Origin: Micrasema longulum
Taxonomy: Eukaryota > Arthropoda > Insecta > Trichoptera > Brachycentridae
Assembly: GCA_022494885.1 (NCBI GenBank)
Contig: JAGVSM010000251.1
Coordinates: forward strand, 1 to 64,000
Direction: 5' to 3'
Length of the DNA: 64,000 nucleotides
The notes beneath the pieces were generated by a model. The model searched no databases, was not told the origin of the DNA, and saw nothing but the letters and a program-made list of their open reading frames with translations. Both the position numbers and the translations under genes were made by a program. Positions 43,917 through 54,364 of the stretch are shown one piece after another; the first letter of the stretch is position 1; every line of letters starts with the position of its first letter.

Positions 43917-44503
43917 GTTAGTAAGTATTAGTAAACAACCACTTACTGACTTTTTATGTCTAGCGGTTTCGAGACGTACCCGTCTTTTTATCAGGACACT
44001 CATGACACCAGCATTCAAATACTAAAATACACTCACACGTTTACTTTTAGCGTAGTACATAGTATTTGCAAAAAAAATATATAAATTACGAAATGAGTTA
44101 AATGGTATGCAAACACCACCATGTCCGACATGCACTAAAATTAAGTTAATAATATTTAGTGGTATGTTGGCGAATAGGTTGGGGTTAGGGTTTGGGAAAG
44201 GGAGGGGCTACGAGATTAAAAGTTACACGATTGGTTCATTTTAAATAAAAAAATGTGCTATGTCGAAAATATATTTGTTTATTTACTAGGGGAATGTTAT
44301 TTTCAAAACTTTTTTAATTTGAAACACCTTTATGTTATTTCATTTAAGTCTTTTTCTAGTATTTTAATGTAAAAAAAATATGCGTGATAATTTTAGTACG
44401 TATTCAGACATGGTGGTGTTTGAATCTCCTTTAACTCTGCATGTAATTTATATATTTTAGGTAGACAAAAAAGTCGATAAGTGATTGTATACTAACATTA
44501 ATC
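43917..44503. mobile_element. Inverted-repeat element HB, copy 2
   Basis: Outer arms GTTAGTAAGTATTAGTAAAC...TTTTTATGTC (43,917-43,960) and 44,464-44,503 mirror each other, as do inner arms 44,078-44,135 and 44,405-44,460 (ATATATAAATTAC, CAAACACCACCATGTC). The left side alone has an extra segment of about 115 bp with the hammerhead-like motif. Outer sequence resembles HB copy 1 at 29.0 kb. Confidence 0.75.
43957..43998 (-). ncRNA. Hammerhead-ribozyme-like motif, HB copy 2
   Basis: Minus strand: UGUC (43,998-43,995); core CUGAUAA; stem II AGACG with CGUCU, loop GGUA (43,985-43,972); GAAA (43,970-43,967); CCGC; triplet CUA; GACA (43,960-43,957) pairing with UGUC. As at 29 kb, G8 of the core is A. 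The stem II sequence differs from the 29 kb copy yet still pairs. Confidence 0.6.
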
Positions 44504-44509
44504 TAGTAG

Positions 44510-45700
44510 ATTATTTTTAAGTACATTTAAACGGCTCACTCGCTTGCTTTTCCGACAGAGAAGCCTGAGGACATTTCATGGATGCCATCGCTTTCCATAG
44601 AAAACTGACACGATCCGTGAAATAAAATGCTAATTTCAAGTTTGACACGTAGAGTCTACCGACATCGACACAAGTCTTTCGTTTATTCTCGTATAACAAT
44701 TTATAAAATATAATTTTAGTTTCTCTTTCATATTTTCACATAAATATTTTTTCCTTGTTTCCCAATGTGCTATGGAATATCATCAGTATCATTTAGTAAC
44801 ATATAAAATATACAGAAATTTTAAAATAAATGTTTCTGATCTTATAATTTGTTAAAATATTATATATTTCACAGGCTAGGTTTGAAAAATTGTAAATATG
44901 ATCATTCATTGAAAGAAAAGTTAATGTTACACATTTGTATAAAGTGATCACCGAAAATAAATAATATTGCAAATAAAATGAGAAAATTTATGTATTTATT
45001 GGATAAAGAAATATATTAACTATCGAAAAATTAAAATCAATTTACTTTGCATGAGCCAAATCTATATTACAGTACGGAATAATAGATGGGGTGGTGTTTT
45101 TAAAACAAAAATTATAACGGTCGAAAAAATACAAATATTTGGTATAAAAGTTATATTTAAAAAACCCGTCTACTTTTTCCACTGTTTAATTATTTAATAA
45201 ATTTAGGATTTTAGATGTAAAATCGTTTTTTAAAAAGAGAGTTGACTGTTAATCCATAAAGATAGCAAAAATAGTCATGTTTCTACGTCACAAAACGTAA
45301 GTACGCGACCTAGAAAAACTTACTGGTAACATCTTAATTCCAAAATTTAAAACAGCTACAGCACACCATCATTTTAATTACAGAGGAATATTTTTCTTTA
45401 ATGAAATGAACAAAGGAAATAAAAAGTGTAATCAGGAATACAACATATTTAAGAAAGAAGTGAAGGGTTTTATTCATAATTCTTTTTTTTGTAGCACTGA
45501 ATGAAAACACCGTATATATTTTTTCTCATTTTCATTTTTTCGTCATTTCACAAATTCTGTAAATGTAAAAACTTTGATGTTGAGATTTAATTTCGAAAAG
45601 TCTCGAACTACAACATGAACTTTAAATATAATCAATAAACGTTTTGTACAGCTCCGAGAGTTTTAAAATCCAGTATTTTAAAAGCATGTTAAATATAGCA
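44510..45700. other. No feature recognised
   Basis: Long AT-rich stretch. A 60-codon minus frame (44,699-44,517) has no domain. Confidence 0.4.
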
Positions 45701-45714
45701 ATTCAATTCTACGT

Positions 45715-45840
45715 TTGATTGCTGGAAGAAATTACCTCATTACATGCAATCGCATGATTCATATAATTAAATAAGAAAAGGGATAAGTTCGAGTCCTGAG
45801 GAACCCCACTCAATGTTGTTTCAACAGGTGCTTTGACATG
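45715..45840 (-). pseudogene. Jockey-like RT fragment (PQGS block)
   Basis: Minus strand reads TLSGVPQDSNLSLFLFNYM, equal to the SGVPQGS-LGP-LF segment of Jockey-type RTs, then NHAIACNE and decay. Only one conserved block remains, with no catalytic FADD. Confidence 0.6.
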
Positions 45841-45889
45841 TTATAACAATTTAAAGTATTCCTTTCTACCAAATGCCGAATGCCTGAAC

Positions 45890-46120
45890 TATTTATTTGG
45901 CAGTGTCAGGTTTTCGTTCGAGTTAGGGTGGAAAGTGCTTTTGTTTGGGGTGGATTCACGCGACGTCATAAAGCAGGTGTTTTCCTGCAGTATTTTACAA
46001 CCCTCTCGGAGTTCCGGTGCACGGGTACGTGTAGCAGAATTTACCCCCAGTTTCTTATCTGCCCTTAGCGATACTTTCGCCTTTTTACATTATGTATTTA
46101 TTTGTTTTCGATTTGATTAG
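45890..46120. other. Unassigned GC-richer patch
   Basis: Two overlapping plus frames (45,833-46,120 and 45,880-46,068) cover a patch richer in GC than its surroundings. No domain is recognised. A decayed retroposon or an exon cannot be told apart by eye. Confidence 0.3.
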
Positions 46121-46526
46121 ATTCCAATCCTCTTATTTCACCTGTTACTGTAATGAAATATTTAACAGGTGAGGAGTGGAGGTTATCGTTCGAGTTATTC
46201 AAGGCCTGTATTTCGGTTATACGCGGTTTTTAAACAGTTTAATTGTGATCTATAAGTTGATCGTTATTAAGATTTTTAATTCTATTTTATTGTATTGCTA
46301 ATGTTATAGATTTTTTACAAAAGTTCGGAAAATCACACGATTTCGCCATTTTAAAACTCCATTACATTAGAATCGCGCCATAAAAAATAAAGAATTTTAA
46401 ATTTAGATACAAAAACTGATTTTTTAAAAGCACTTCTGATAAAAAAATATTCTTAAAAAGTTTTACCCGACTAAAATATAATTACTTTCCGACCCCAAGA
46501 TTACGCCTCTTAATATTTGGACTAAA

Positions 46527-46551
46527 TTAATTAATTAATTAATTAATTAGG
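46527..46551. repeat. (TTAA)n microsatellite
   Basis: About six units of TTAA. Confidence 0.8.
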
Positions 46552-46794
46552 TTAAAAACAAAGTTGTTTTATTTATTTTATTATAATGAATAACTACAAA
46601 GTTAGTGCTTCAAATATAAACTTTAAATTAATGTGCATTGATACTCATATAAAAACAAAGTATTTAAGCACAATTTGATATAATTATTATTATTTGATTT
46701 TTTTTAATGAAATGAAAATACTTGAGCTCTTATTGTTTACTCAAATATTTAAATTTTCAGACCATTTTCTTAAAGGCGTAAATAACTAGCGCGG

Positions 46795-46890
46795 GAAAAA
46801 TGGAAATCGAGTTGGGGTGAAGTGGGATTTGAACCTGGGCCTTTGGTCCGTGAGTCCACAATACTACCGCGGTACCACTACTCGGTTCAG
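46795..46890 (-). mobile_element. tRNA-derived SINE head, family S3
   Basis: Minus strand carries GTAGTGGTACCGCGGTAG (A-box) and CCCAGGTTCAAATCCCAC (B-box arm), joined by GGACTCACGGACCAAAGG. Shares the unit with 30.8 kb. The acceptor arm does not pair. Confidence 0.65.
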
Positions 46891-46899
46891 TTTTAAATA

Positions 46900-47580
46900 A
46901 TTGAATTGGAAAGTTATAAAACGACAACTTTCGATTTTAAATGAAGATTTTTATAAGAAATACATTTTTAATCTCACAATTTTTTTTAGCATTTTTAAAA
47001 AATTCTATAAAATATGCTTACATTATCTCTAAAGAAAATTAAAATAGTAAACAGGTCTTAGGTCAAACTCTATCAAATGCTTTTTTCAGATTGCCAAATG
47101 AGCAGAAAAGCTTTTGGTTTCCAGCGATATTTTTTTCTGTCGTGTTACTTTAAGGAAATATTTGATCCATACGTACTTTTTATTCTTAAATTCGCTCTAA
47201 ATATGTACTCAATATTTATTTCACTTTCTCCTTTTGCATCCGGTAAGAGTGACATCCTCTTCGTGCGAAAAACTTCCTAAATAAATACATAAAATGTCTT
47301 ATAGTCATTTATATGCATAGTCCATGACGAGATTCCGCAGTGCCAAATGGCTGTGGACAAAGTTTAATGAGGCGTATTATCGTCGATGCCATATTTTTGG
47401 TTACAATCTGATTTACATAATGCAACTTGTAGACTGATTTGTTTAGAGTTACATAAGTATTTTAGCAGCAGTACGTTCGATTATTTAATAAGTGAATAAA
47501 GTGAACATGCAAATTTCGTTGGCATTTAAAAACACTTTTTTTTGCGCAAACATAAGCAAAGTTAGTTAAAGATTTGAATG
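46900..47580. other. No feature recognised
   Basis: AT-rich; the 67-codon frame at 47,077-47,280 has no domain. Confidence 0.35.
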
Positions 47581-47584
47581 GACT

Positions 47585-47770
47585 GATCTGTTTATTAATT
47601 TTGCGCACCCCATTGCGCGTTGTGGGCCCTGGCTTCCTCCAAAATCTGTCTCCATTTCTTCCTGCATCAGCATCAGCGGCTCATCTCCAGTTAGTCGGGC
47701 CAATTGCTCTTATGTCACTTTCCACATATTCCAGTTATCTTAATTTTGGTCTGCTTCGACAAAAAAATTA
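47585..47770 (-). pseudogene. Non-LTR RT extreme C-terminus
   Basis: Minus frame ends KWRQILEEARAHNAQWG followed by a stop near 47,602. The W-R-I-EEA-AH ending is frequent in insect and other animal RT families. Upstream residues (TNWR-like) are worn. Confidence 0.5.
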
Positions 47771-47829
47771 TTATATTTTGCTCATTTTGACTAAAACGCA
47801 ACAATTGTTTGACGTTAAATTCTTAACCA

Positions 47830-47903
47830 CTCTCGCGGCAAGAGAAAACAATTTTTCTCGTGTATTTTGTATGTAAATACACGAGATAATACGGCCGCGA
47901 GAG
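47830..47903. repeat. Nested hairpin
   Basis: Outer arms CTCTCGCGG (47,830-47,838) and CCGCGAGAG (47,895-47,903); inner arms CTCGTGTATTT (47,857-47,867) and AAATACACGAG (47,875-47,885), all perfect, with a 7-base loop. No gene context. Confidence 0.8.
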
Positions 47904-48244
47904 CGTTTAGAATACCAGCCCTGGACTGGCATGTGATCACCTATTTTTTAGATATTATTTATGTTTATTAATCATTAATCATATAATACAAGATATATTA
48001 CGAATTATGTTCCCAGGAGTTGCGACAACTCCATTAAAGACTAAGTAATTCTTACCTTTTTTTAAAGTATATATTCAGAACAAAGAAAGAGATAAAACAA
48101 ACTTTACATTTATAGCTAAACAAGCTAAACCCAGCAATGCTTTGCTATTGCTAGTAACTAAATATATCACTACAAAATATATACCAAAAAACTTGCACAG
48201 TTTCTTACCGTAACAAAAAAAATAATAAAATCCTTTAAAAAATG

Positions 48245-48430
48245 AAGGAAGTGGCAAATCTAGGACTCAGGGAGATATGGTCGTGAACACCATATCATCA
48301 ACGTCGTTATCGTTACCTTTCGTGTAACAAAAAATATCTAGATGCGCTGCGATTGGAGTGCCCTATGCACCACTGAGTGCGGATAGGGAAATGGTGATGA
48401 AACTTTTTTTACTTAACTTTTTGTAAAGCA
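48245..48430 (+). repeat. SINE S2 tail
   Basis: GATGCGCTGCGATTGGAGT, CACCACTGAGTGCGGATAGG and AAATGGTGATGAAAC match the body of the SINE at 22,962-23,275. The tRNA-related head is not recognisable. Confidence 0.6.
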
Positions 48431-48837
48431 TCCAATAAAGCCGCCCCTTTATCCTCGTTAACCTAACTACTTATGTTTATGGAGAATCAAACTAATTTGT
48501 GAAGAACGCACATTTGTTTTATGAATAATTGTAATGTCTAGCTTTACGAGAATGGAGCAGGTCCCGAATAAAATATTCAGGCCTGTACGTCAAATTTTGT
48601 GATATTATTCCGACAACTTAACTTAGCTTCTTTGGCTGTCACGTTTTCCCCGACAAGTAATAAATCATAAAAATCTTTGAGGTTCCTAACCTTTTTATTC
48701 GCAGTTCATTGCCACATAATGATGTTTATTTTTTATAAGTAATAAAAACATAAAACCGTTTTGTTTCCTGCAACGTGTATGCTAATTTTAAACGCATGGG
48801 AAATCAGTATCATTTAAACATTAATAAAACTTCTCAC

Positions 48838-50183
48838 ATCGTGGGGTAATTGCAATTACTATCAAGGAAACTTCAAAATTAGCGTTTTTAAGTTAACCAC
48901 TAACGATCAACTCATACCAGAGGAGACCAAGCAATTCATCAACGCTGATGACTCAGCAGTGGCTGCTTAATAAGACTCTTTCCAGCTGGTGGAGGAAAAA
49001 CTTGCCCGAACTCTACATACTCGGGGAATACTATGAAAAAAAATAAGTTAAAGCCAAATCCAAAGAAACTCAACTGTGCCTTCCACCTAAAAAATAAGCA
49101 GGTGAGAAAAGAACTGGAAGTCACATGGAAAGGGGAGAAAATCTAGCTCTGCCAATCACCCAAATATCTTGGTGTAACTCTGGATAGGAAGCTTTCCTAA
49201 AAGCAGCACTGCACCAATACTCAATAGAAAGTCTCCGCCAAGAATACCATATTACGAAAGCTCACCGGTTCATCCTGGGGAGCATCTCCACATGTACTCT
49301 GCATTTATGCCTTGGTTTTGTGTGTCTCCGCAGCAGAGTACGCTTGTGCCGTTTGGCAGAAGTCAGCACACGCCAAACAAGTGTATATTGCTGTAAATGA
49401 CATGGCGTGATCGGTGTCCGGCTGCCTTAAGCCCACACCGGTGCATAAACTTTATCCTATTATAGGTATCGCTCGACCCAACATCAGGAGAAACGTAGCA
49501 GCGGACACAGAGAGACACAAACAGACCCATGACCGTAGACACCCCCTTTACGACCATCGAATGGCTCCTCAGAGAGTGGGATCGAGAAGAAGTTTCTTCA
49601 AAGTCACAACTGATTCGGAGACCTCTGCAAAAAAACGCAGAGAGGATCTGTGGAGAGATGAAACTCGGCGATAGGCTCTGGATAATGCCATCTGAAATCA
49701 CAAACACCGCCCACAATTTGGACTTCCCTCCGTGGAAAGTTCTCAATAGACTAAGGGTAAGGGTGTCTAGGTGCAAATACAATCAACGGAGATGGGGTTT
49801 TCTGGAGGAAGATGACATGAACTGCGATTGTGGAGAGACGCAGGATGATCCTCATCTGCTGCGGTGCCCACAAATGCAGTTAGCTTGTAATGATAATGAT
49901 TTGAGGATGGCCACTGACAAGGCAATATCTGTCGCTGCACACTGGTGTGGCAAGGTCTAAAGTCCGGACCCGATAAGTAAGTAAGTACTAAAACACATTT
50001 TCGTATCCTCCATGAATGCTACAAATAAACAAGTCATGCATTAGAATCGTCGAAATATTATTTAAATGCATCAGAACTTGTCCATTTGTAGCATTCACGG
50101 AGAAAGGTACAAATATGCGTTTTAGTGGTTAACTTAAAAATCCTGGTTTTGAAGTTACCTATTTGTAAGTACCCCACGATATA
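48838..50183. mobile_element. Palindromic element M5, split by an RT insertion
   Basis: Left arm 48,838-48,903 continues at 49,987-50,045 after the insertion; the right arm is about 50,060-50,183. Mirrored blocks are ATCGTGGGGTA, TTTTTAAGTTAACCACTAA, GAATGCTACAAAT and ATGCATTA-like sequence. Without the insert it is about 265 bp and almost wholly a palindrome. Noncoding. Confidence 0.8.
48904..49986 (+). pseudogene. Non-LTR RT, 5'-truncated insertion with zinc-knuckle end
   Basis: Starts just before the catalytic box (EETKQFINADDSAVAA, about 48,925-48,970) and ends in (TAAG)n at 49,974-49,986. The 3' part is open for 143 codons (49,529-49,960): TIEWLLREWDREEVSSK, FPPWKVLNRLRVRVSRCKYN, WGFLEEDDMNCDCGETQ and PHLLRCPQMQ. 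CDCGE...HLLRC is the cysteine-histidine end motif of this RT family. Upstream there are stops and frameshifts. ACTAA flanks both sides (48,899-48,903 and 49,987-49,991), a target duplication. Confidence 0.85.
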
Positions 50184-50184
50184 G

Positions 50185-50560
50185 TTTGCTGTATCGTATA
50201 TTATAATCTACAAAAGGCTGCGTGCGCAGAAAATTCAATTCTAATGAAAATTTAAAAACCCGCACTGCAGCGTTGCGTTTTTACATTAAATTTATTGTTA
50301 CACGAAGTCGAGACGATGGCCGTTTTCACACCACAGAAAAAATACACCTGGGGAGACAAAATAACATAAGGTTGGTTGATTTTTATCGTCTCATAAATAT
50401 ATATTTTTTTAATATTCTTTTTATTCTCATAGCAGGTAAACGCATACGTAGTATACCATAACGCCAACTAATCTCCACTAGATTCCTTTTTGCAAATTTT
50501 TTGCCAGCGAGTAGAAGCTAAATAAATAAAACGAAAAGATTAAATGATAAATATCTTAAT
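50185..50560. other. No feature recognised
   Basis: Two overlapping opposite frames (50,222-50,467) without domains. Confidence 0.35.
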
Positions 50561-50564
50561 AATA

Positions 50565-51085
50565 ATTTATAATTCAAATTCAAATTATTTATTCACAAAG
50601 TAACATAGCAAATAACAAAGGATTTAAGACGTTAAATTGGAACTTTACATCAAACCAAGAACCCTTGAGCAATGGTTCGACATTATTAAAGTATAATACT
50701 CTCTAATAGCAAGATATTTGCCTCTTAAACATAGTTTCACTAATGTGAAATATGTCGATCTCCCAAGTGATAATGTTCAGCTGCTTGACTGCTCTTCCAA
50801 ACGGCATGACCAGAGGCAGGTTGGTTCTGGAAACCGGGAGGTAAAACAGTCTGTGCTGACGCTGTCGGAGATAGCCATCAGGAACATAAAAATTGATACT
50901 CTTAAAATGGCCGAGTTATCGATGAAACCCCTTAACAGTCTGAAAAAATGGGTCAGTGTAGACCCATCCCTTCTAAGTTGCAAACTATTGGTCCCAAGCA
51001 TACCCAAGAGGAACCAAGTGGGATAGAGCCACGGATAACTACCATACTCCCTCATGTAGAGATACCTCAGAGATAATATATCCAT
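50565..51085 (-). pseudogene. Jockey-like family J RT C-terminus
   Basis: Minus frame reads RYLYMREYGSYPWLYPTWF, LLGMLGTNSLQLRRDGSTLT and RLLRGFIDNSAILR; a shift then exposes the FYLPVSRTN-like part (about 50,850-50,800). The 3' UTR ends at an A/T stretch near 50,570. Same family as 23.5, 29.9 and 34.5 kb. Confidence 0.75.
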
Positions 51086-51140
51086 CTACCCAAATTTTAC
51101 CGTGCCGTGTGGATTGGGACGATTTATGCGAAATGGACTT
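51085..51140 (+). repeat. Dispersed repeat K, copy 2
   Basis: TTTTACCGTGCCGTGTGGAT and TGGGACGATTTATGCGAAAT match 32,110-32,168. Confidence 0.5.
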
Positions 51141-51221
51141 GTAAAGTCTTACGTTTTAGGTGTCTTTGACTAAGAAATATTTCAGTATCAAACATTGAAA
51201 TACGAACATATGTATGCATTA

Positions 51222-51390
51222 CAAACAGCTTCAAATTCACAGTAGACTGGCATAGACAGTTAGTCTTTTTTACTCTACTACGCGTTTTGCATGACAATGT
51301 TCATGTGACAACGCTCATTTTTCGGAACATGATTTCAAATAATCGTTCTATGGAGTATCATCTCTATTTAATTATACCTCAATGGTAACA
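51222..51390 (+). repeat. Dispersed repeat L, copy 2
   Basis: Same block order as 42,205-42,375, with about three quarters of bases shared by eye. Confidence 0.65.
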
Positions 51391-51489
51391 AAACACTTTT
51401 TAAAATAACTATTTCATGTCAGTCTTGATTAATTGAACCCGATACTTTTTGCAAGTATGATTTATGCCTGGAGAGCGAATTGGCGATGA

Positions 51490-52240
51490 ACGAAAGTAAG
51501 TCAAATGTAATGGGTATTTGAAAAGGAAAGTGAGGTTACTGACTGCATAATACATGTAAACAACGAATGTCTTGAACAAGTAGATAAATTTGTGTATCTG
51601 GGAAGCATGTTTTCAAGAGATGGAAGAGTAGAAAAATATGTTTAAAGGAGAGTGAATGCGGGCAACAAAATGAACGGCGCACTAAACACAGTAATTGCTA
51701 ACAAAAATATGTCAGTCGAAGCTAAACTGGCAGTGCACAACGGAGTTTTAGTCCCAACAATTATGTATGGAAGTGAAACATGAAACTGGCAGAGGAAGGA
51801 TAAAAGCCGAGTGAACGCTGTCGAAATGCGATCTCTTAGACGAATGTGTGGAAAAATCAATGTAAGACAGGGTTACAAATGATGAAATCAGGCGAGAGTG
51901 TAAATCTGAGTCAAGTATAATTAATTAGAATAAGAAAGGGTCTCTGAGATGGTTTGGTCACGTAGAACGAATGGACGACGAAAGAATGGTAAAACAAGTA
52001 TACATGGCGAAAATAAACGGTAACGTGAGACGAGGACGACCAAGGAAGACGTCGCATGGTCAGATAAACCAAAATCTTAAGTCTGGTCATGTCAAAAGCA
52101 GACAGAACCGAAGGGCATGTATTGACAAGATGTATGAATGTGGAAGAAGCTAGGAATGTATGCAAGGATAGACGTGTGGCGGTCCATTCTCTCTGCCTAT
52201 CCCTACGGGGAAATGGCGTGATGGTAGTAGTAGTAATAGT
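51490..52240 (+). pseudogene. RTE-like RT C-terminus, most complete copy
   Basis: Blocks in order: NLCIW (shifted FVYLGS), MRSLRRMC (51,826-51,850, shifted), NKKGSLRWFGHVERMDDERM, KQVYMAKINGNVRRGRPRKT, LKSGHVKSRQNRRAC, and finally the LSLPIPTG (SAYPYG-like) ending followed by a GTAGTAGTAGTAATAGTA run. At least three frameshifts. The triplet run after the stop marks the element's 3' end and is mirrored in the 56.1 kb copy. Confidence 0.8.
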
Positions 52241-52244
52241 ACCA

Positions 52245-52930
52245 ACTACGAGACTGATTAGTGTTATTCTTTGGAGTTTTTGGTAACATTTTATTTATTC
52301 ATTTGTTGTTATTATTATTATTCATGATATTGTATTAATTTCATGTTTGACGGTAGAGTTTGTAATTTATATTTAAAAACCCTCAAAATGACATACCTAC
52401 TCATTTCAATGTTCATTTCAATTTCGAATTTCAAACACACTTTCAATGCAATATAAAGGTGTGTTTTTATTTCCTTGACACCATTTTGTCACCATTCAGG
52501 AGAATTATATTTGACGTACATTCAATATAAATCCAATTCAAGTAAGAAGATCGAGAATTGAACACATTTCTTCGAAAATGTACTCTTAAAAATCTATTAC
52601 GTAGTACGGACAAATCATTGAATAAAAATTCTTCACGTCAGTTTTTTGGGAAAATTACGTAAAATTTACATATTTTTTTATTCTAAAAATTTATGTCTGT
52701 TTTTCCTTTAAATAGTTAAAACGGTTCGATAACAATTATATGAGATTTTTCTACTATCAAGATTTAGATTTCAAATCTAAAAATTCTCAAAAGAGTGTAA
52801 GAGATTATCAAAGTGATTTATTTTTTATTTTTGCCAATAACCTTTTACCTATAAAGGATAGACCCTTTCCTTTTTAAGTTTTTTTTCGATATTTTTTTTT
52901 GTATTTTATTTTCATATGACAACGGCTCGT
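52245..52930. other. No feature recognised
   Basis: AT-rich; no supportable feature. Confidence 0.35.
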
Positions 52931-52934
52931 CACT

Positions 52935-53000
52935 TGACCCCGGACACATTGTTATACAAAAATGGCTCTGGATAAGTTATCTATAATAATAATAAACTAA
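52935..53000 (+). repeat. Retroelement 3' tail, diverged GCGCC type
   Basis: CTTGACCCCGGACACATTGT, AAAAATGGCTCTGGATAAGT, TATCTATAATAATAATAAAC: same order as the 40.05 kb tail, with the stem worn. Confidence 0.55.
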
Positions 53001-53009
53001 ATATCCAAA

Positions 53010-54360
53010 TGTTTTCAATATTTATTTATTTAAATATATCAACGGTTCAAAGAACCTTTTACAGTAAAAAGTTTTACAGAAATAATCACAGCAGTGAATA
53101 ATTCATTATGTAATATATGATATGAAGTTTAGTAGCATAATTAAAACTAATCAACTGAGTGAAAGTAAAATATATGAAAAAAATAACAAAAAAGTAAGAA
53201 AGAAACATAACATATCTTAAATGACAAATAAAAGAACGTGAGAAAATCTTATGTTCTAAATATAAATATACTCGTATCAAAGTAAAGTTGAGAATAATTT
53301 GACATAAACATAAAGTGGCTAGTATTTAACTAGGTAATTATGAAAAAGAAAAATAATGCTACTGTAATACTTTATAAAGTATAAGTTTTTTAAAAACTTA
53401 AATAATCTTAATAACACTCATTTTATCAGTTGGTTGGAAGAAGTTGCCATTTGGTAATACATGCATCAATGTATAGTTTAGTTATAAAGAAATAAACAAA
53501 ATTACGTATCCAAGAAAACAAAGTTAAATTTGAAATAAATTCAGTACTTTTCAAAAACATAACGAGTGAGATTATAATTGAATGCATTAACAGAGTTTGT
53601 ATTGAAAATTTATAATATTTGTTCAAACCAATTTCCATACCTGTGTATCCTGAATATAGGTGAATGCATTTCGAAGTTAGTTCGAGAATAGTTACAAAAA
53701 ATAATTCTTTACTTCTAGTGCACCTACCAGGTATTCGAATTTGAATAAGTCCAAGTAAAGCAGTTCTGTCAATTATTGATTCTATTATTTTAAATAAGAA
53801 TAACAAATCAGCTATAACTCTTCGGTCTAACAATTCAAGTAATCTCATTTCACTTCTAAGAAAATCATAATTTAAAGCTTCTACAGAATTTTTTTATTTA
53901 TAATTTATAAAGCGCAAGAATTTAATTTGTACCCTTTCAATAGCATGATAATGAATTTCATAATAGGGTGACCAAACCAAAGAATTGTATTCAAGTGTAC
54001 TTCTTTCTAATGTGCAGTACAATTGTTTCACAGTAAATAAATGTTTAAAATTTTACGCCACTCTCAAAACAAATCTAAGCATCTTAATAATATTCCGTAT
54101 TATCTTTTTTTCGCAATGTATTTTTTTAATTACAATGTTGTAATATAAAAATACGTAACCGATTGAAAGTGTAAATAATAAATAATAGGGAATTTAATAC
54201 AACAGTATTTAATAATAAATTAATAATCTCGCGACTAATTTGAAGTTTGTCAGCAAAGCTCGAATAAGATAACTTATTATTAGTCTGAAAAAAGACATCG
54301 GATATCGCACAGCTCAAAATAAGATTTTAATAACTTCTAACTTTTAGACTTGTAGTTTTA
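53010..54360 (-). pseudogene. Jockey-like RT C-terminal half with 3' UTR
   Basis: Minus frames read QLYCTLERSTLEYNSLVWSP, YEIHYHAIERVQIKFLRFIN (about 54,010-53,890), then MRLLELLDRRVIADLLFLFK, IIDRTALLGLIQIRIPGRC and further decay to a stop at 53,426. LEY-S-VWSP, ERVQ-FLRFI and RR-DL-FLFK are the standard thumb blocks of Jockey-type RTs. Upstream (54,317-54,126) is badly worn. The A/T end lies near 53,015, after a TTCAAAGAA hairpin-like block. Confidence 0.8.
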
Positions 54361-54364
54361 AATT

